The notes below the pieces were generated by a model. That model searched no databases, was not told where the DNA came from, and saw only the letters and a program-made list of their open reading frames with translations. Both the position numbers and the translations under genes were made by a program. Positions 53,515 through 64,000 of a stretch of 64,000 bases of DNA are shown here, piece by piece. Origin of the DNA: Ruminococcus sp. (GTDB lineage Bacteria > Bacillota > Clostridia > Oscillospirales > Ruminococcaceae). Location: positions 33,366 to 97,365 of the forward strand of contig JAFWSI010000034.1 of the NCBI GenBank assembly GCA_017519415.1. Reading direction: 5' to 3'. Numbering within the stretch: the stretch's first letter is position 1; each line of letters opens with the position of its first letter.

Positions 53515-55023
53515 ATGTTAAGGATAGCCGATACCGAAAACGGACAGGTGCGCGGCCTGCCCGCAGCAGATCCCAGGATAACCTCATTCAAGGGAATACC
53601 CTTTGCCGCTCCGCCTGTTGGAGAGAACCGCTGGCGGGCTCCTCAGCCTGCCGAAAGCTGGCAGGGCGTGCGGGACTGCTTTGAGTTCGCACCCATATCC
53701 GTTCAGGATACCCCCGGTATAGGTGACGATATTTACTGCCGCGAATGGCACGTCGATCCGGAGATACCCATGAGCGAGGACTGCCTCTACCTTAATGTAT
53801 GGACAAATGCAAAGTCCGCAGATGAGCGCAGACCCGTACTTGTATGGTTCTTCGGCGGTGCTTTTCAGTGGGGCTATACCTCCGAGATGGAGTTTGACGG
53901 CGAACGCCTTGCAAGGAGAGGCATCGTCGTAGTCACCGTGAATTACCGTCTTGGCGCCTTTGGATTTCTCTGTCACCCACAGCTGACAAGAGAACAGCCT
54001 GACGCTCCCTGCAATTTCGGCAGTCTCGACCAGCAGGCAGGTCTCAGGTGGGTTCGCCGTAATATAGCCGGTTTCGGCGGCGATCCCGATAATATAACCA
54101 TAGCAGGACAGTCCGCAGGCGGCGGCAGCGTAATGGCGCAGATGGCCTGCATGGACAACGAGGGCGATTTCAGAAGGGCAGTGGTCATGAGCGGTATGTT
54201 CGGATCGCCCTATAAGGACAATGACTTTTTTCTGCCCCGGAGCCTTGAGGAGGCAGGCAAAAACGGCGAAAGGCTTTTTGAGTATCTGGGCGTGAGGACT
54301 CTTGAAGAGGCAAGGAGACTTGACGCCGGTTATATCCGCAGCAAGTATTCCGAGCTTCGCAATAAGGGCGAGATGTTCTTTACCATAGCAGAGGACGGCC
54401 GCTTCTGCACACAGGATCCCATGGCGGCTTTCAGGAACGGTACACGTATCCGTGTACCTGTTATGGGTGGAAATACAGGCGACGAATTCACGGAGTTCAT
54501 CCATGCGGCTGATAATGAAGAGCTTTCAGAAAAGGCAAGGGAGTACTTCGGCAGCAGGGCTGAGGAATTTCTGGCGCTTCCGGAAGCTGAAGTCAGGACG
54601 GATCTCGGCTATGCTCCTGTTTCGGCTCCCGAGCTGGGCGTAAAGGCTGCTTTTCTCGGTGAGAACAGGCAGGAGGAACCGAAAGACTGTTACTACTACC
54701 GTTTCATTCCGGATATACCCGGCAAAGACGCACCGGGAACGTTCCACTCTGCGGATCTCTGGTTCTTCTTCGAGACGCTGGCAAAATGCACCAGACCTTT
54801 CGAGGGCAGACATTACGATCTGGCAAGACAGATGTGTGATTACTGGGCTAATTTCATCAGAACGGGAGACCCAAACGGCTATGACCTCAACGGGAATAAG
54901 CTTCCCGAATGGAAGCCCTATACCGATGACGACCGCAGCGAAATGCTGTTCACCGGTGACGGCGCAAGGACATCAACCGAGCAGAACGGCCTTGTCAGGT
55001 TCCTGCTGGGAGAAATGAAATAA
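53515..55023 (+). CDS. carboxylesterase type B
   Basis: A 502-residue alpha/beta hydrolase. FFGGAFQWGYTSEMEFDG is the oxyanion loop, ITIAGQSAGGGSVMAQ holds the nucleophile Ser and GTFHSADLWFFF the catalytic His. FKGIPFAAPPVGENRW is the usual N-terminal signature. No signal peptide is present, so it is probably cytoplasmic and may remove acetyl or feruloyl groups from imported xylan fragments (inference from the GH43 and GH51 neighbours). GH43 follows after 15 bases. Confidence 0.92.
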   Translation: MLRIADTENGQVRGLPAADPRITSFKGIPFAAPPVGENRWRAPQPAESWQGVRDCFEFAPISVQDTPGIGDDIYCREWHVDPEIPMSEDCLYLNVWTNAKSADERRPVLVWFFGGAFQWGYTSEMEFDGERLARRGIVVVTVNYRLGAFGFLCHPQLTREQPDAPCNFGSLDQQAGLRWVRRNIAGFGGDPDNITIAGQSAGGGSVMAQMACMDNEGDFRRAVVMSGMFGSPYKDNDFFLPRSLEEAGKNGERLFEYLGVRTLEEARRLDAGYIRSKYSELRNKGEMFFTIAEDGRFCTQDPMAAFRNGTRIRVPVMGGNTGDEFTEFIHAADNEELSEKAREYFGSRAEEFLALPEAEVRTDLGYAPVSAPELGVKAAFLGENRQEEPKDCYYYRFIPDIPGKDAPGTFHSADLWFFFETLAKCTRPFEGRHYDLARQMCDYWANFIRTGDPNGYDLNGNKLPEWKPYTDDDRSEMLFTGDGARTSTEQNGLVRFLLGEMK

Positions 55024-55038
55024 GAGGAGTATATTTTT

Positions 55039-56439
55039 ATGAGCAAGAAACAGGCATTCAATCCCTATCTCCCCAGCTGGGAGTATATACCCGACGGTGA
55101 GCCCTATGTATTCGGCGACCGTGTATATGTCTACGGTTCTCACGATTTCTGGAACGGCTATGTGTTCTGTATGGGCGACTACGTGTGCTGGTCCGCACCG
55201 GTTGACGACCTCGGCAACTGGCGCTATGAGGGAGTTATATACCCAAGGAACGCCGACCCCATGAACAAGGACGGTCATATGTGCCTTTACGCACCCGATG
55301 TTACCGTCGGTCCGGACGGAAGATACTACCTTTACTATGCGCTCGACAAGGTGAGCGTCATGTCTGTTGCGGTATGTGATGAGCCTGCGGGCAGGTATGA
55401 ATTCTACGGCTATGTTCACTATCAGGACGGCACACGTCTCGGCGAGAAAGAGGGTGACGAGCCCCAGTTCGATCCCGGCGTTATCACCGAAGGGGACAGG
55501 ACATATATGTACAGCGGATTCTGCGGACAGGGCGACAAGACGAGAACAGGTGCAAAGGTCGTTACCCTTGATAAGGATATGCTGACTGTCATCAGTGGGC
55601 CGCAGCTCATAATGCCCGGCAGCTGCTACAGTGCAGGCACCGAGTTCGAGGGACACGCCTTCTTTGAGGCTTCATCCATACGCAAGGTGAACGGAAGGTA
55701 TTATTTCATATACTCCTCCGAGGTCATGCACGAGCTCTGCTACGCTGTCAGCGATGATCCCCTCGGGGGCTTCAGATACGGGGGTGTGCTGGTCAGCAAC
55801 TCCGACCTGCATATTGATACCTACAAGCCTGCGGATATGCCCGCGAACCGCGGTGCCAACAACCACGGCAGCATAATTGAGATAGGCGGCCAGTGGTATA
55901 TCTTCTACCACAGACATACCAACGGCACCTGGTTCTCCAGACAGGGCTGTGCGGAAAGGCTCACTCTCAATGCCGACGGCAGCTTCGGTCAGGCTGAGAT
56001 CACTTCCTGCGGTCTCAACGGCGGCCCTCTCGAGGGCAGGGGAGAATATCCCGCCTATATCGCCTGCAATATCTTCGGCAAGGAGCCCGAGCTCTATATC
56101 GGCGATCTCAATGCCCCCCGCATAGTGCAGGACGGCAAAGACGGCGATGAGGAGATCGGATACATCTCAAACATCGAAGAGGGTACAAATCTGGGATTCA
56201 AGTATTTCGACTGCAAGGGCATCACCAGGGTCAGCATCACTACCCGCGGCTACTGCGGCGGCGCTTTCGCCGTCAAGACCGCATGGGACGGCGAAGAGCT
56301 GGGCGAGATAGAGGTCGAAAGCAGCAACGTATGGAAGAAATTCTCTGCCGATATAAGGATACCCGACGGCATTAATGCTGTCTGGTTCACCTTCAAGGGT
56401 ACCGGCACCCCCTCCCTCGGTTCCTTCACTCTGGAATGA
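55039..56439 (+). CDS. glycoside hydrolase family 43 with C-terminal CBM-like domain
   Basis: A 466-residue protein. The five-bladed propeller of GH43 is seen from VFGDRVYVYGSHDFWNGY, LYAPDVTVGPDGRYYLYY and FFEASSIRKVNGRYYFIYSS (base Asp, pKa-modulating Asp and acid Glu). Residues 335-466 form a beta-sandwich like CBM6. There is no signal peptide. The family contains beta-xylosidases and arabinofuranosidases; which one cannot be told from the sequence. Cotranscribed with the esterase. Confidence 0.9.
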   Translation: MSKKQAFNPYLPSWEYIPDGEPYVFGDRVYVYGSHDFWNGYVFCMGDYVCWSAPVDDLGNWRYEGVIYPRNADPMNKDGHMCLYAPDVTVGPDGRYYLYYALDKVSVMSVAVCDEPAGRYEFYGYVHYQDGTRLGEKEGDEPQFDPGVITEGDRTYMYSGFCGQGDKTRTGAKVVTLDKDMLTVISGPQLIMPGSCYSAGTEFEGHAFFEASSIRKVNGRYYFIYSSEVMHELCYAVSDDPLGGFRYGGVLVSNSDLHIDTYKPADMPANRGANNHGSIIEIGGQWYIFYHRHTNGTWFSRQGCAERLTLNADGSFGQAEITSCGLNGGPLEGRGEYPAYIACNIFGKEPELYIGDLNAPRIVQDGKDGDEEIGYISNIEEGTNLGFKYFDCKGITRVSITTRGYCGGAFAVKTAWDGEELGEIEVESSNVWKKFSADIRIPDGINAVWFTFKGTGTPSLGSFTLE

Positions 56440-56534
56440 TTTTATTGTGTCTGTCGTATAATTACAGAGAAAACATTATAAATTAAAACATAGGAAAAAA
56501 ATTATTAAAAAAGCGTTACAAAGCAGTTAAATTT

Positions 56535-56563
56535 TTGCTTTTCTAACCATTTTTTGCTATGAT
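56535..56563 (+). promoter_or_regulatory. distal promoter of the sugar ABC operon
   Basis: TTGCTT (56535-56540), 17-bp spacer, TATGAT (56558-56563) with TGC in front. Confidence 0.5.
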
Positions 56564-56616
56564 TACAGGAAAAATTCTGTCCGTTTATCTTTTTTTGCCT
56601 TTATTACAGATATTTA

Positions 56617-56645
56617 TTGACAACCTGTATATAATATGGTAAAAT
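56617..56645 (+). promoter_or_regulatory. proximal promoter of the sugar ABC operon
   Basis: TTGACA (56617-56622), 17-bp spacer, TAAAAT (56640-56645) with TGG in front. About 120 bases of leader follow; AGTGGTGCCACATT within it contains a short palindrome. Confidence 0.75.
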
Positions 56646-56769
56646 TTACAAAGAGCATCAAAGTGGTGCCACATTATATTCGGTATAACCGTAAAAATAA
56701 GTCGGCGGCATATTGATATGAAAATTATGAAGGTATGTATCGTACGGCGCTTAATCAGGAGGAATTGTA

Positions 56770-58074
56770 ATGAAAAAAAGAAGAATCTTATCAACAATTA
56801 TGACAGCAGCAATGTTCGCTACTACACTCGTAGGCTGTGGCAACAGTTCCGGTGGTTCTACAGGTAACAGCGGCGGTTCTGCTAAAAAGGACGGCGTTCA
56901 GGAGATCACATGGATGTTCTGGGACGATCTCAATGCTACCGAGGACGCTATCTCACTTGGCTTCAAGGAGACTATCGAGAGATTCAACAAGGATTATGAG
57001 GGCAAGTATCATGTAAAGCCCATCACAACAAACCTTGAGGAATACTACAACAAGCTCAATGCTCTTGTTTCGGCAGGTGAAACACCTGACGTATTTATCG
57101 TAAGCCCCGGCCCGCAGCTCACAGACTATGTTGAGCCCGGCGTTGCAGCTCCCCTTGATGAGTACCTCAACAAGGACGGCTGGAAGGATACATTCACAAG
57201 CGACGCTGTATTTTCACAGCAGACCTACGACGGCAAGATATATGCTGTTCCGCTTAACACAGCAGCTGCCTGCTGCTTCTACAATACCGAGATGTTTGAG
57301 AAGGCGGGCGCTAAGGTTCCCACTAACTGGGATGAAATGATCGATACCTGCGAAACTCTCAAGAAAGCAGGCTATACTCCCGTAACTATTTCCGCAGGTA
57401 CTGCATGGTGCCTCTCAATGGTAGCAGGCTATCTCTGCGAGGCAGAGGGCATTGAGCTTCCCAAGCTCGCTGACGGTTCCGCTTCATGGGAAGACGGCAA
57501 GCTCGAGAACGTTTGCAACAAGCTCGTCAAGTTCTCCGAATACTTCCAGAGAACAGCAGCCGGCGATACCAACGATGTTGCTACTGCAAACTTCTACAAC
57601 GAAGAAGCTGCTATCCTTATCCAGGGTTCATGGGTAATCGGTCAGATGAACGGTGCTAACCCCGACTTTGAATCAAAGTGCGGCGTATTCCAGTTCCCCG
57701 GCGTTGAAAGAGTAATTGCCAAGTCAGACTCTCTTTGCATGAGCTCTACCACAAAGAATCCCGAGGCTGCTGCAGCTCTCATCAAGTATTTCACCGATGA
57801 CATTGCTCAGAAGTACACAGCTGAAAAAGGCGGTAAGATCCCTGTAACAAAGGTTCAGTATGACGCATCAGTAGCTCCCAAGCAGCTCGGATACGTTATG
57901 GATGTATTCAGCAACGCAAAGGGTACATTCGGTTTCTACAATGAATCAATGCCTACAACTGAGACAGGCGCTCACTTCGACGACACAATGGTTGCTGTAT
58001 TCCTCGGCGATATGTCACCTGCAGATGCTGCAAAGGACATGGAGGATTATTACAAGGCTAACTGCAGAAAGTAA
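56770..58074 (+). CDS. ABC-transporter sugar-binding lipoprotein
   Basis: A 434-residue type 1 extracellular binding protein. The lipoprotein signal ends TTLVGCGNSS, followed by a Gly/Ser linker. EITWMFWDDLNATEDAISLG, DVFIVSPGPQLTDYVEPGVA and ILIQGSWVIGQMN are typical. It delivers an oligosaccharide to the two permeases downstream. The neighbours (GH43, GH51) suggest arabino-xylo-oligosaccharides. CAGGAGGAATT precedes the ATG. Confidence 0.94.
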   Translation: MKKRRILSTIMTAAMFATTLVGCGNSSGGSTGNSGGSAKKDGVQEITWMFWDDLNATEDAISLGFKETIERFNKDYEGKYHVKPITTNLEEYYNKLNALVSAGETPDVFIVSPGPQLTDYVEPGVAAPLDEYLNKDGWKDTFTSDAVFSQQTYDGKIYAVPLNTAAACCFYNTEMFEKAGAKVPTNWDEMIDTCETLKKAGYTPVTISAGTAWCLSMVAGYLCEAEGIELPKLADGSASWEDGKLENVCNKLVKFSEYFQRTAAGDTNDVATANFYNEEAAILIQGSWVIGQMNGANPDFESKCGVFQFPGVERVIAKSDSLCMSSTTKNPEAAAALIKYFTDDIAQKYTAEKGGKIPVTKVQYDASVAPKQLGYVMDVFSNAKGTFGFYNESMPTTETGAHFDDTMVAVFLGDMSPADAAKDMEDYYKANCRK

Positions 58075-58097
58075 TTTCCGGCTTATTACGAAACACA

Positions 58098-58132
58098 TAT
58101 AGGGGCGTACCCTGCGCCCCTATATTCTTTTT
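58098..58132 (+). terminator. intra-operon terminator between binding protein and permease
   Basis: TATAGGGGCG (58098-58107), TACCCTG, CGCCCCTATA (58115-58124), TTCTTTTT. Such a signal gives more binding protein than permease. Confidence 0.9.
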
Positions 58133-58167
58133 AACCATATCGCTTTTCAGAAAGGAGTTGGTACAGG

Positions 58168-59055
58168 ATGGACAAAATGCTTAGGAACAAGAAATCGATC
58201 TTGGTTTTCATGCTTCCTGCTTTTATTTTGTTCACACTGGTGCTTTTTATACCGATCGTTCAGTCGGTGTATTATTCATTCTGTGAATATAAAGGCATGA
58301 CCGCCCCTGTTTTCATCGGACTTGATAATTACAAGGCACTGATCTCCGATAAAACATTCGGTATTGCTCTCAAGAACTCAATGTTCTTCCTCATTTTCTC
58401 ATGTGTGTCACAGCTTATCATAGGTCTTATCTATGCAGCTGTGCTGACAAACATAAAAGCGGGACGAAATTTATTCAAGAATATAATCTATCTTCCCTGC
58501 GTACTTTCTTCGGCAGCCCTCGGTCTGATGTGGATGTTCATATTCAGCCCCAAGCTCGGTATCAACCAGCTTCTTGAAAAAATGGGTGATAAGGAGCCGC
58601 CTCTCTGGCTTATGGATACCAAGGGCTATATCACTCTTCCCATGTGGGTGATAGCTTTTGTTGCTCTCTGGCAGTATGTAGGTCAGTCAATGATGCTTTA
58701 TATGGCTCAGATCTCCGGTATAAACAAGTCTCTTATGGAGGCGAGCTATATCGACGGCTGTACAAAGGTGAAGACCTTCAGATACATAACGCTTCCCCTT
58801 ATAAAGCCCATGGTAGCTACAGCTATGTCGCTCAATGCCATAGGCTCGCTGAAATTCTTCGATCTTATATTCAACATGACCGAAGGCGGACCCAACCACA
58901 AAACAGAGGTACTTGCCACTCACCTCTATCAGCAGGGCTTCAAGTATTTCAAATACGGCTATGCAAGCGCCATAGGCGTAGTACTGCTTGTACTCTGCCT
59001 GCTGGTAACACTGTTCATAAATAAGGTCGTAAAGACCGAACAGTATGAGATGTAA
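58168..59055 (+). CDS. sugar ABC-transporter permease, MalF type
   Basis: A 295-residue inner-membrane protein with six helices. YIDGCTKVKTFRYITLPLIKP is the EAA loop that contacts the ATPase. It pairs with the permease at 59070 after a 14-base gap. Confidence 0.95.
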   Translation: MDKMLRNKKSILVFMLPAFILFTLVLFIPIVQSVYYSFCEYKGMTAPVFIGLDNYKALISDKTFGIALKNSMFFLIFSCVSQLIIGLIYAAVLTNIKAGRNLFKNIIYLPCVLSSAALGLMWMFIFSPKLGINQLLEKMGDKEPPLWLMDTKGYITLPMWVIAFVALWQYVGQSMMLYMAQISGINKSLMEASYIDGCTKVKTFRYITLPLIKPMVATAMSLNAIGSLKFFDLIFNMTEGGPNHKTEVLATHLYQQGFKYFKYGYASAIGVVLLVLCLLVTLFINKVVKTEQYEM

Positions 59056-59069
59056 GGAGGTGCAGTCAG

Positions 59070-59942
59070 ATGAAATCTTCAAAATCAGCAGCTCCTGAAC
59101 GTGAGTTTGCCTCAAAGAAAAAGCTTTCACCGATCCAGATACTCCTTTATGCATTTCTGATACTGATATGCATAACGTATATCTTCCCTCTGTTGTGGGT
59201 GTTCAATGTATCGTTCAAGACAAATAAGGAGATATTCAGCGCTCCTTTTGCACTTCCGGAGAAAATAACATTTGATAATTTCTCCTTCGCGTGGACAGCA
59301 GGACATCTTGGCACAGCGACGCTCAACTCATTCATTGTGTGCGTTGCCGCTCTGGTATTAAGTACGATCATCGGTTCCATGGCTGCATTCGGCATTGCAC
59401 GTATGCGCTGGAAGGGCGCAAAGCTTGCCATGACCTATTTCCTTACGGGTATGATGATACCCATACACTGCGTGCTTATCCCTCTTTTCACAAGATTTGC
59501 AAAAATGGGTCTTTCAAACTCTCTTATAGGACTTATAATCCCTTATCTTACATTTTCGCTCCCGATAACGATATTCATTATGACAGGATTCTTCAAGGGC
59601 ATTCCCAATGAGCTTATCGAATGCGCTTGTATGGAGGGTGCGAATATCTTCCAGATATTCTTCAGAATATGTCTGCCCCTCAGCAGGACCGGTCTTTTTG
59701 TAACGGGACTTATGACTTTCGTCGGCAACTGGAACGAGCTTCTTCTTGCTATGGTATTCATCTCCGATGACGCCAAGAAGACCCTGCCGGTATCTCTGTC
59801 AAAGTTCGTAGGACCTTATAATACGAACTATTCGCAGATGTTTGCGGCTATTATAATCGCGATCATTCCTACTATAATTGTTTACTGCGCATTCTCCAAC
59901 AAGATCGTTGACGGTCTTACTGCGGGCGCTGTAAAGGGCTGA
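59070..59942 (+). CDS. sugar ABC-transporter permease, MalG type
   Basis: A 290-residue inner-membrane protein with six helices. The EAA loop is ECACMEGANIFQIFFRICLP. No ATPase gene is present in the cluster, so a shared MsmK/UgpC-type ATPase elsewhere is expected. Confidence 0.95.
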   Translation: MKSSKSAAPEREFASKKKLSPIQILLYAFLILICITYIFPLLWVFNVSFKTNKEIFSAPFALPEKITFDNFSFAWTAGHLGTATLNSFIVCVAALVLSTIIGSMAAFGIARMRWKGAKLAMTYFLTGMMIPIHCVLIPLFTRFAKMGLSNSLIGLIIPYLTFSLPITIFIMTGFFKGIPNELIECACMEGANIFQIFFRICLPLSRTGLFVTGLMTFVGNWNELLLAMVFISDDAKKTLPVSLSKFVGPYNTNYSQMFAAIIIAIIPTIIVYCAFSNKIVDGLTAGAVKG

Positions 59943-59989
59943 TATTGTAACTGCATAAACAGTCGCTGTCATAGTGGTTATGGTGAAAT

Positions 59990-59998
59990 TGATATAAT
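59990..59998 (+). promoter_or_regulatory. extended -10 candidate of the GH51 gene
   Basis: TGATATAAT with no good -35. The gene could also be read from the ABC operon. Confidence 0.4.
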
Positions 59999-60025
59999 GA
60001 TTACATAATATGATCCGGAGTGTAA

Positions 60026-61501
<1,476 letters not shown>

Positions 61502-61509
61502 TAAAAAAG

Positions 61510-61545
61510 CCTGCCTGTTCAAATAACAGGCAGGTCATTTTTTTT
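61510..61545 (+). terminator. terminator after the GH51 gene
   Basis: CCTGCCTGTT (61510-61519), CAAAT, AACAGGCAGG (61525-61534), then Ts. Confidence 0.92.
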
Positions 61546-61582
61546 GAATGGGATAATGCGGGATTTGCGGCAGCTTGTCTTT

Positions 61583-62203
61583 TTACAGCTTGATAACGAC
61601 CTCAATACCGCTGTCAACAGCTTTGCGGAACTTCTCTCCGTCTGCGGGACTTCCTGCCACTGTTCCGTAGTGTATCGGGATCGCATATTTCGGACGGATA
61701 GTGTTCGCAAGCTCCGCAGCCTGTAAAGCATCGGTGGTATAAGTGCCTCCTGCGGGAATGAGAGCTATGTCGCACTTCACCTGCTTGTTGTCGGGAGTAA
61801 TATCCGTATCGCCTGCGATGTAAATGCGTCCGTGTTCGGGACTGTCGATGATGTATCCAAGTCAGCCGTTGGACTGCGGGTGGAAGGGCTTGCCGATATT
61901 GTACGCAGGGACAGCCTCGAATCTGACTCCGAGAACCTCGAATTTCTCTCCTGCGGATACCTGCTTCACGGTCAGACCAAGTTCCTTCGGCTCGTTCACA
62001 GAAGCCGGACATACGATGACTGTGTCGGACTTCATGACCTTTTGTATATCATCGGGGGAGTAATGGTCGAAGTGGCTGTGGGTTATGAGAATGATGTCGG
62101 CGTCGTGAGCCGCTCTGCTGATGTTGTACGGGTCGGAGTAAATTATCTTTTCCTCGTCAATGCGGATACTGCTGTGTTCGTTAATGGAAATAAAATCAAG
62201 CAT
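61583..62203 (-). pseudogene. MBL-fold metallohydrolase (UlaG-like) interrupted by an in-frame TGA
   Basis: Two open pieces in the same frame, separated by a TGA at 61862-61864. The upstream piece (62203-61862) encodes LITHSHFDHYSPDDI with the zinc-binding HxHxDH, and the downstream piece encodes IYIAGDTDITPDN and YAIPIHYGTVAG. The family motif at the break is NGWLGY; the Trp codon (TGG) is TGA here. If read through, the protein would be 206 residues, which is normal. TGA is a regular stop elsewhere in the window, so this is a nonsense mutation, or a sequencing error. Confidence 0.85.
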
Positions 62204-62235
62204 GATATGACCTCCCTGTCGGAATTATTTTTCAA

Positions 62236-62264
62236 ATTATAGCACAGAATGACGGGAATAGCAA
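62236..62264 (-). promoter_or_regulatory. promoter of the MBL-fold gene
   Basis: Minus strand TTGCTA (62259-62264), 17-bp spacer, TATAAT (62236-62241) with TGC in front. Intact despite the broken gene. Confidence 0.75.
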
Positions 62265-62283
62265 GCGGTTTCCGCAATAATTC

Positions 62284-62312
62284 TTGCAAAAGGATTGAAA
62301 TAATGGTATAAT
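62284..62312 (+). promoter_or_regulatory. promoter of the corA gene
   Basis: TTGCAA (62284-62289), 17-bp spacer, TATAAT (62307-62312) with TGG in front. Confidence 0.8.
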
Positions 62313-62341
62313 GAGGTATCTTCGATAACAGGAGCATCGCT

Positions 62342-63259
62342 ATGTATTACTATATTAAAAAAACGCTTGAAAAAACAAAGAAGCTGGACTTCAAAGGCAA
62401 AAGCGGTCAGTTCGTTGCCGTGCTGACATCTGCTGAATGGCTGGAAAACAGGGACAGATTCGATATGGGCATAGAAATGGACATCGACCTCTCCGCTATC
62501 CATTCCACCAAGGCGGAGGTCAATTACGATTCGCTGACGGGTACTTTTTCTATACCGGACAGGGAGAACATCTCGCTGCCAAACACTAATTTTGCCTTTG
62601 CTCTCGATGAAAAGGGCATAGTTTTCATCGACGACAGCGGCTTCGTGGACAAAACGATCAGCAATATTATCAGCTCCAAGCGCTGGACTATGCCCAGCCT
62701 TGAGCGCTTCATATATGACTTCCTCGAGCAGATAGTTTCCCGAGACCAGATAATTCTCGAGCGTGTGGATAAGGAACTCGACACGATAGAATCGAATATC
62801 CTTGACGGCGAGGAAAAAGATCCGTCGCAGAGAGTCAGCCGTATCAGGAGCGACCTCCGTGATATGCGTATCCACTATGAGCAGCTTCTCGACCTCGGTC
62901 AGGAGCTTGAAGAAAACGAGAACGATTTCTTCAACGAGGACAACACCCGCTATTTCCACCTGTTCACACAGCGTGTTTCGCGTCTGCACGACCTGACGGC
63001 TTCGCTCCGTGAATACTCCATACAGATACGCGACCTCTATCAGTCTCAGCTCGACATAAAACAGAACCGCATAATGGCTCTGCTGACGATAATCACTTCC
63101 ATATTCATGCCGCTGACGCTCATCGCGGGCTGGTACGGTATGAATTTCAGGTATATGCCCGAGCTCGAATACAAGTGGGCTTATCCCGCCGTTATCGCGG
63201 TCAGCATTGCTATCGTTATTGTAAGTCTCATTTTTTTCAAAAAGAAGAAGTGGCTATAA
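62342..63259 (+). CDS. corA: CorA-family magnesium/divalent cation transporter
   Basis: A 305-residue transporter. The large cytoplasmic N-terminal domain ends in a long helix, and two C-terminal helices carry the hallmark WYGMNF motif. The tail is FFKKKKWL, a positively charged ring as in CorA. It forms a pentameric Mg2+ channel. Single gene with its own promoter and terminator. Confidence 0.95.
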   Translation: MYYYIKKTLEKTKKLDFKGKSGQFVAVLTSAEWLENRDRFDMGIEMDIDLSAIHSTKAEVNYDSLTGTFSIPDRENISLPNTNFAFALDEKGIVFIDDSGFVDKTISNIISSKRWTMPSLERFIYDFLEQIVSRDQIILERVDKELDTIESNILDGEEKDPSQRVSRIRSDLRDMRIHYEQLLDLGQELEENENDFFNEDNTRYFHLFTQRVSRLHDLTASLREYSIQIRDLYQSQLDIKQNRIMALLTIITSIFMPLTLIAGWYGMNFRYMPELEYKWAYPAVIAVSIAIVIVSLIFFKKKKWL

Positions 63260-63265
63260 AAAATC

Positions 63266-63299
63266 CGGGAACAGCTCAAAGCCGTTCCCGTTTTGTTTT
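63266..63299. terminator. bidirectional terminator between corA and the AraC-type gene
   Basis: CGGGAAC (63266-63272) with GTTCCCG (63284-63290), inner GC pairs, then TTTTGTTTT. Confidence 0.85.
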
Positions 63300-64000
63300 A
63301 TTCACCCACAACAGGTATCCATATCTGGCTCTTGTAGTCGGGAGACAGCATATCTCCGTCGGGGTAAGCTTCGATGTCCATTTCGTAGGTGGGAGTGTAG
63401 TCCGAGGTGGGGAAAAACTCCGCACAAAGCTCGTGCCAGAGCTGCTGTATAGCCTCGGGCATAGGACCTGTACACTCGGCAACTACCCACGTTCTTGCAG
63501 GGATAGTGTTCACACGGAAGCCCTCGGGAGCAACTGTATCGGGAGTACACACCACAGCGATACCGTAGTCGAAGGTCTCGGCGTCTGTGAGACCGTTGCC
63601 GTAGCAGGTACCGTAGATAAAAGTGCTGTCCGATGCGTGTTCAAGCAGAGTTGTGATAGTGCCGTCGGACTTGGCTCTGCCCCAGAATTCGGGGATAGTG
63701 TTCTTGTTCTGTTCACCAACAACTGTGTGCTGCTCAACCTTTTCAAGCACTGTGAATGCGTCCTTTTTAACGATGTTATAATTCATGGAATTACCGCCTT
63801 TCAAAATGATCTGCACCTTGAAACGGGAAAATGAACGGAGCCTGCCGCCCTCGCGCTTAGCCTCAGTAGGCGTTACGCCGTGGAAGCGAGTGAACGCTCT
63901 TGTGAAGCTCTCAGGCGACTCATAGCCGTATTTCAGCGCCGTGTCGATGACCTTTGCGTCCGTTTTCATCAGCTCACTGCCGGCAAGTGTGAGACGCCTG
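63298..64000 (-). CDS. AraC-family regulator with GyrI-like effector domain (partial, 5' end outside window)
   Basis: The coding frame enters from beyond the right end of the window. The visible part begins RRLTLAGSELMKTDAKVIDT, the first helix of the AraC DNA-binding domain, followed by LKYGYESPESFTRAFTRFHG. After a linker comes a GyrI-like ligand-binding domain (YNIVKKDAFTVLEKVEQHTV, GIAVVCTPDTVAPEGF, IWIPVV). Such regulators respond to drugs or small aromatic molecules. It is convergent with corA. Confidence 0.92.
   Translation of the reverse strand, partial: RRLTLAGSELMKTDAKVIDTALKYGYESPESFTRAFTRFHGVTPTEAKREGGRLRSFSRFKVQIILKGGNSMNYNIVKKDAFTVLEKVEQHTVVGEQNKNTIPEFWGRAKSDGTITTLLEHASDSTFIYGTCYGNGLTDAETFDYGIAVVCTPDTVAPEGFRVNTIPARTWVVAECTGPMPEAIQQLWHELCAEFFPTSDYTPTYEMDIEAYPDGDMLSPDYKSQIWIPVVGE

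Noticed and set aside
61862-61864. Selenocysteine at the TGA of the MBL-fold gene
   Set aside because: The family has Trp at this place, not Cys, and no SECIS-like hairpin was seen after the codon.

Overview
The window looks like the replication-origin region of a fibre-degrading Ruminococcus-like Clostridium (Oscillospiraceae). The evidence is the dnaN-dnaA-rpmH-rnpA-yidD-yidC-jag-mnmE-mnmG-rsmG-noc-parA-parB-serS order, a dockerin-bearing secreted protein, GH5/GH43/GH51 enzymes, a sensory [FeFe]-hydrogenase and an Agr-type peptide signalling locus. Genus placement is inferred from gene content only. No tRNA, rRNA, CRISPR array or insertion sequence was seen.

Region 1 (1-15.8 kb) is the chromosome-maintenance core. 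The S4 protein (partial), dnaN and dnaA run leftwards; rpmH and everything after it run rightwards. The gaps on both sides of dnaA carry TTTTCAACA/CATTCAACA boxes, including a two-box 22-bp cassette present on each side of the gene (1 mismatch), which suggests a bipartite oriC. Four parS-type palindromes lie between 8.5 and 12.1 kb, around noc and parA/parB.

Region 2 (15.7-31 kb) holds a 33-codon membrane micro-gene, a redox cluster (flavodiiron protein, FTR-like Fe-S protein, thioredoxin), two ECF sigma factors each overlapping a membrane protein with a large external domain, exonuclease III, a dockerin protein built from three divergent repeats, a leftward run of small membrane proteins with an XRE regulator, and a cytoplasmic-looking GH5 enzyme.

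Region 3 (30.4-37.8 kb) holds an iron alcohol dehydrogenase, a membrane metallophosphoesterase and a microbial PARG, then a complete agr locus transcribed leftwards in the order A-C-B-D. The agrD gene (52 codons) lies at 33525-33683, and a paired AgrA-like direct repeat precedes agrB. An orphan GT2 glycosyltransferase follows.

Region 4 (38-51 kb) is the most unusual part. A five-gene leftward operon with its own strong promoter encodes a zinc-ribbon/LRR protein, a Ser/Thr kinase with a zinc ribbon, a vWA protein, a PP2C phosphatase and a protein joining a degraded cytidine-deaminase-like domain to a long (QGYPQ)n tract. The core resembles the TerY-P triad. Divergent from it, a promoter followed at once by a structured leader drives a sugar-binding lipoprotein and a degenerate GGDEF protein. 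Next come a DivIVA-like coiled-coil protein and a sensory hydrogenase in one operon.

Region 5 (51-64 kb) has a secreted, probably surface-anchored metallophosphoesterase, then an arabinoxylan-oligosaccharide block: carboxylesterase, GH43, ABC binding protein and two permeases (no ATPase gene), and GH51 arabinofuranosidase. It ends with an MBL-fold gene interrupted by an in-frame TGA, a CorA transporter and a partial AraC/GyrI regulator.
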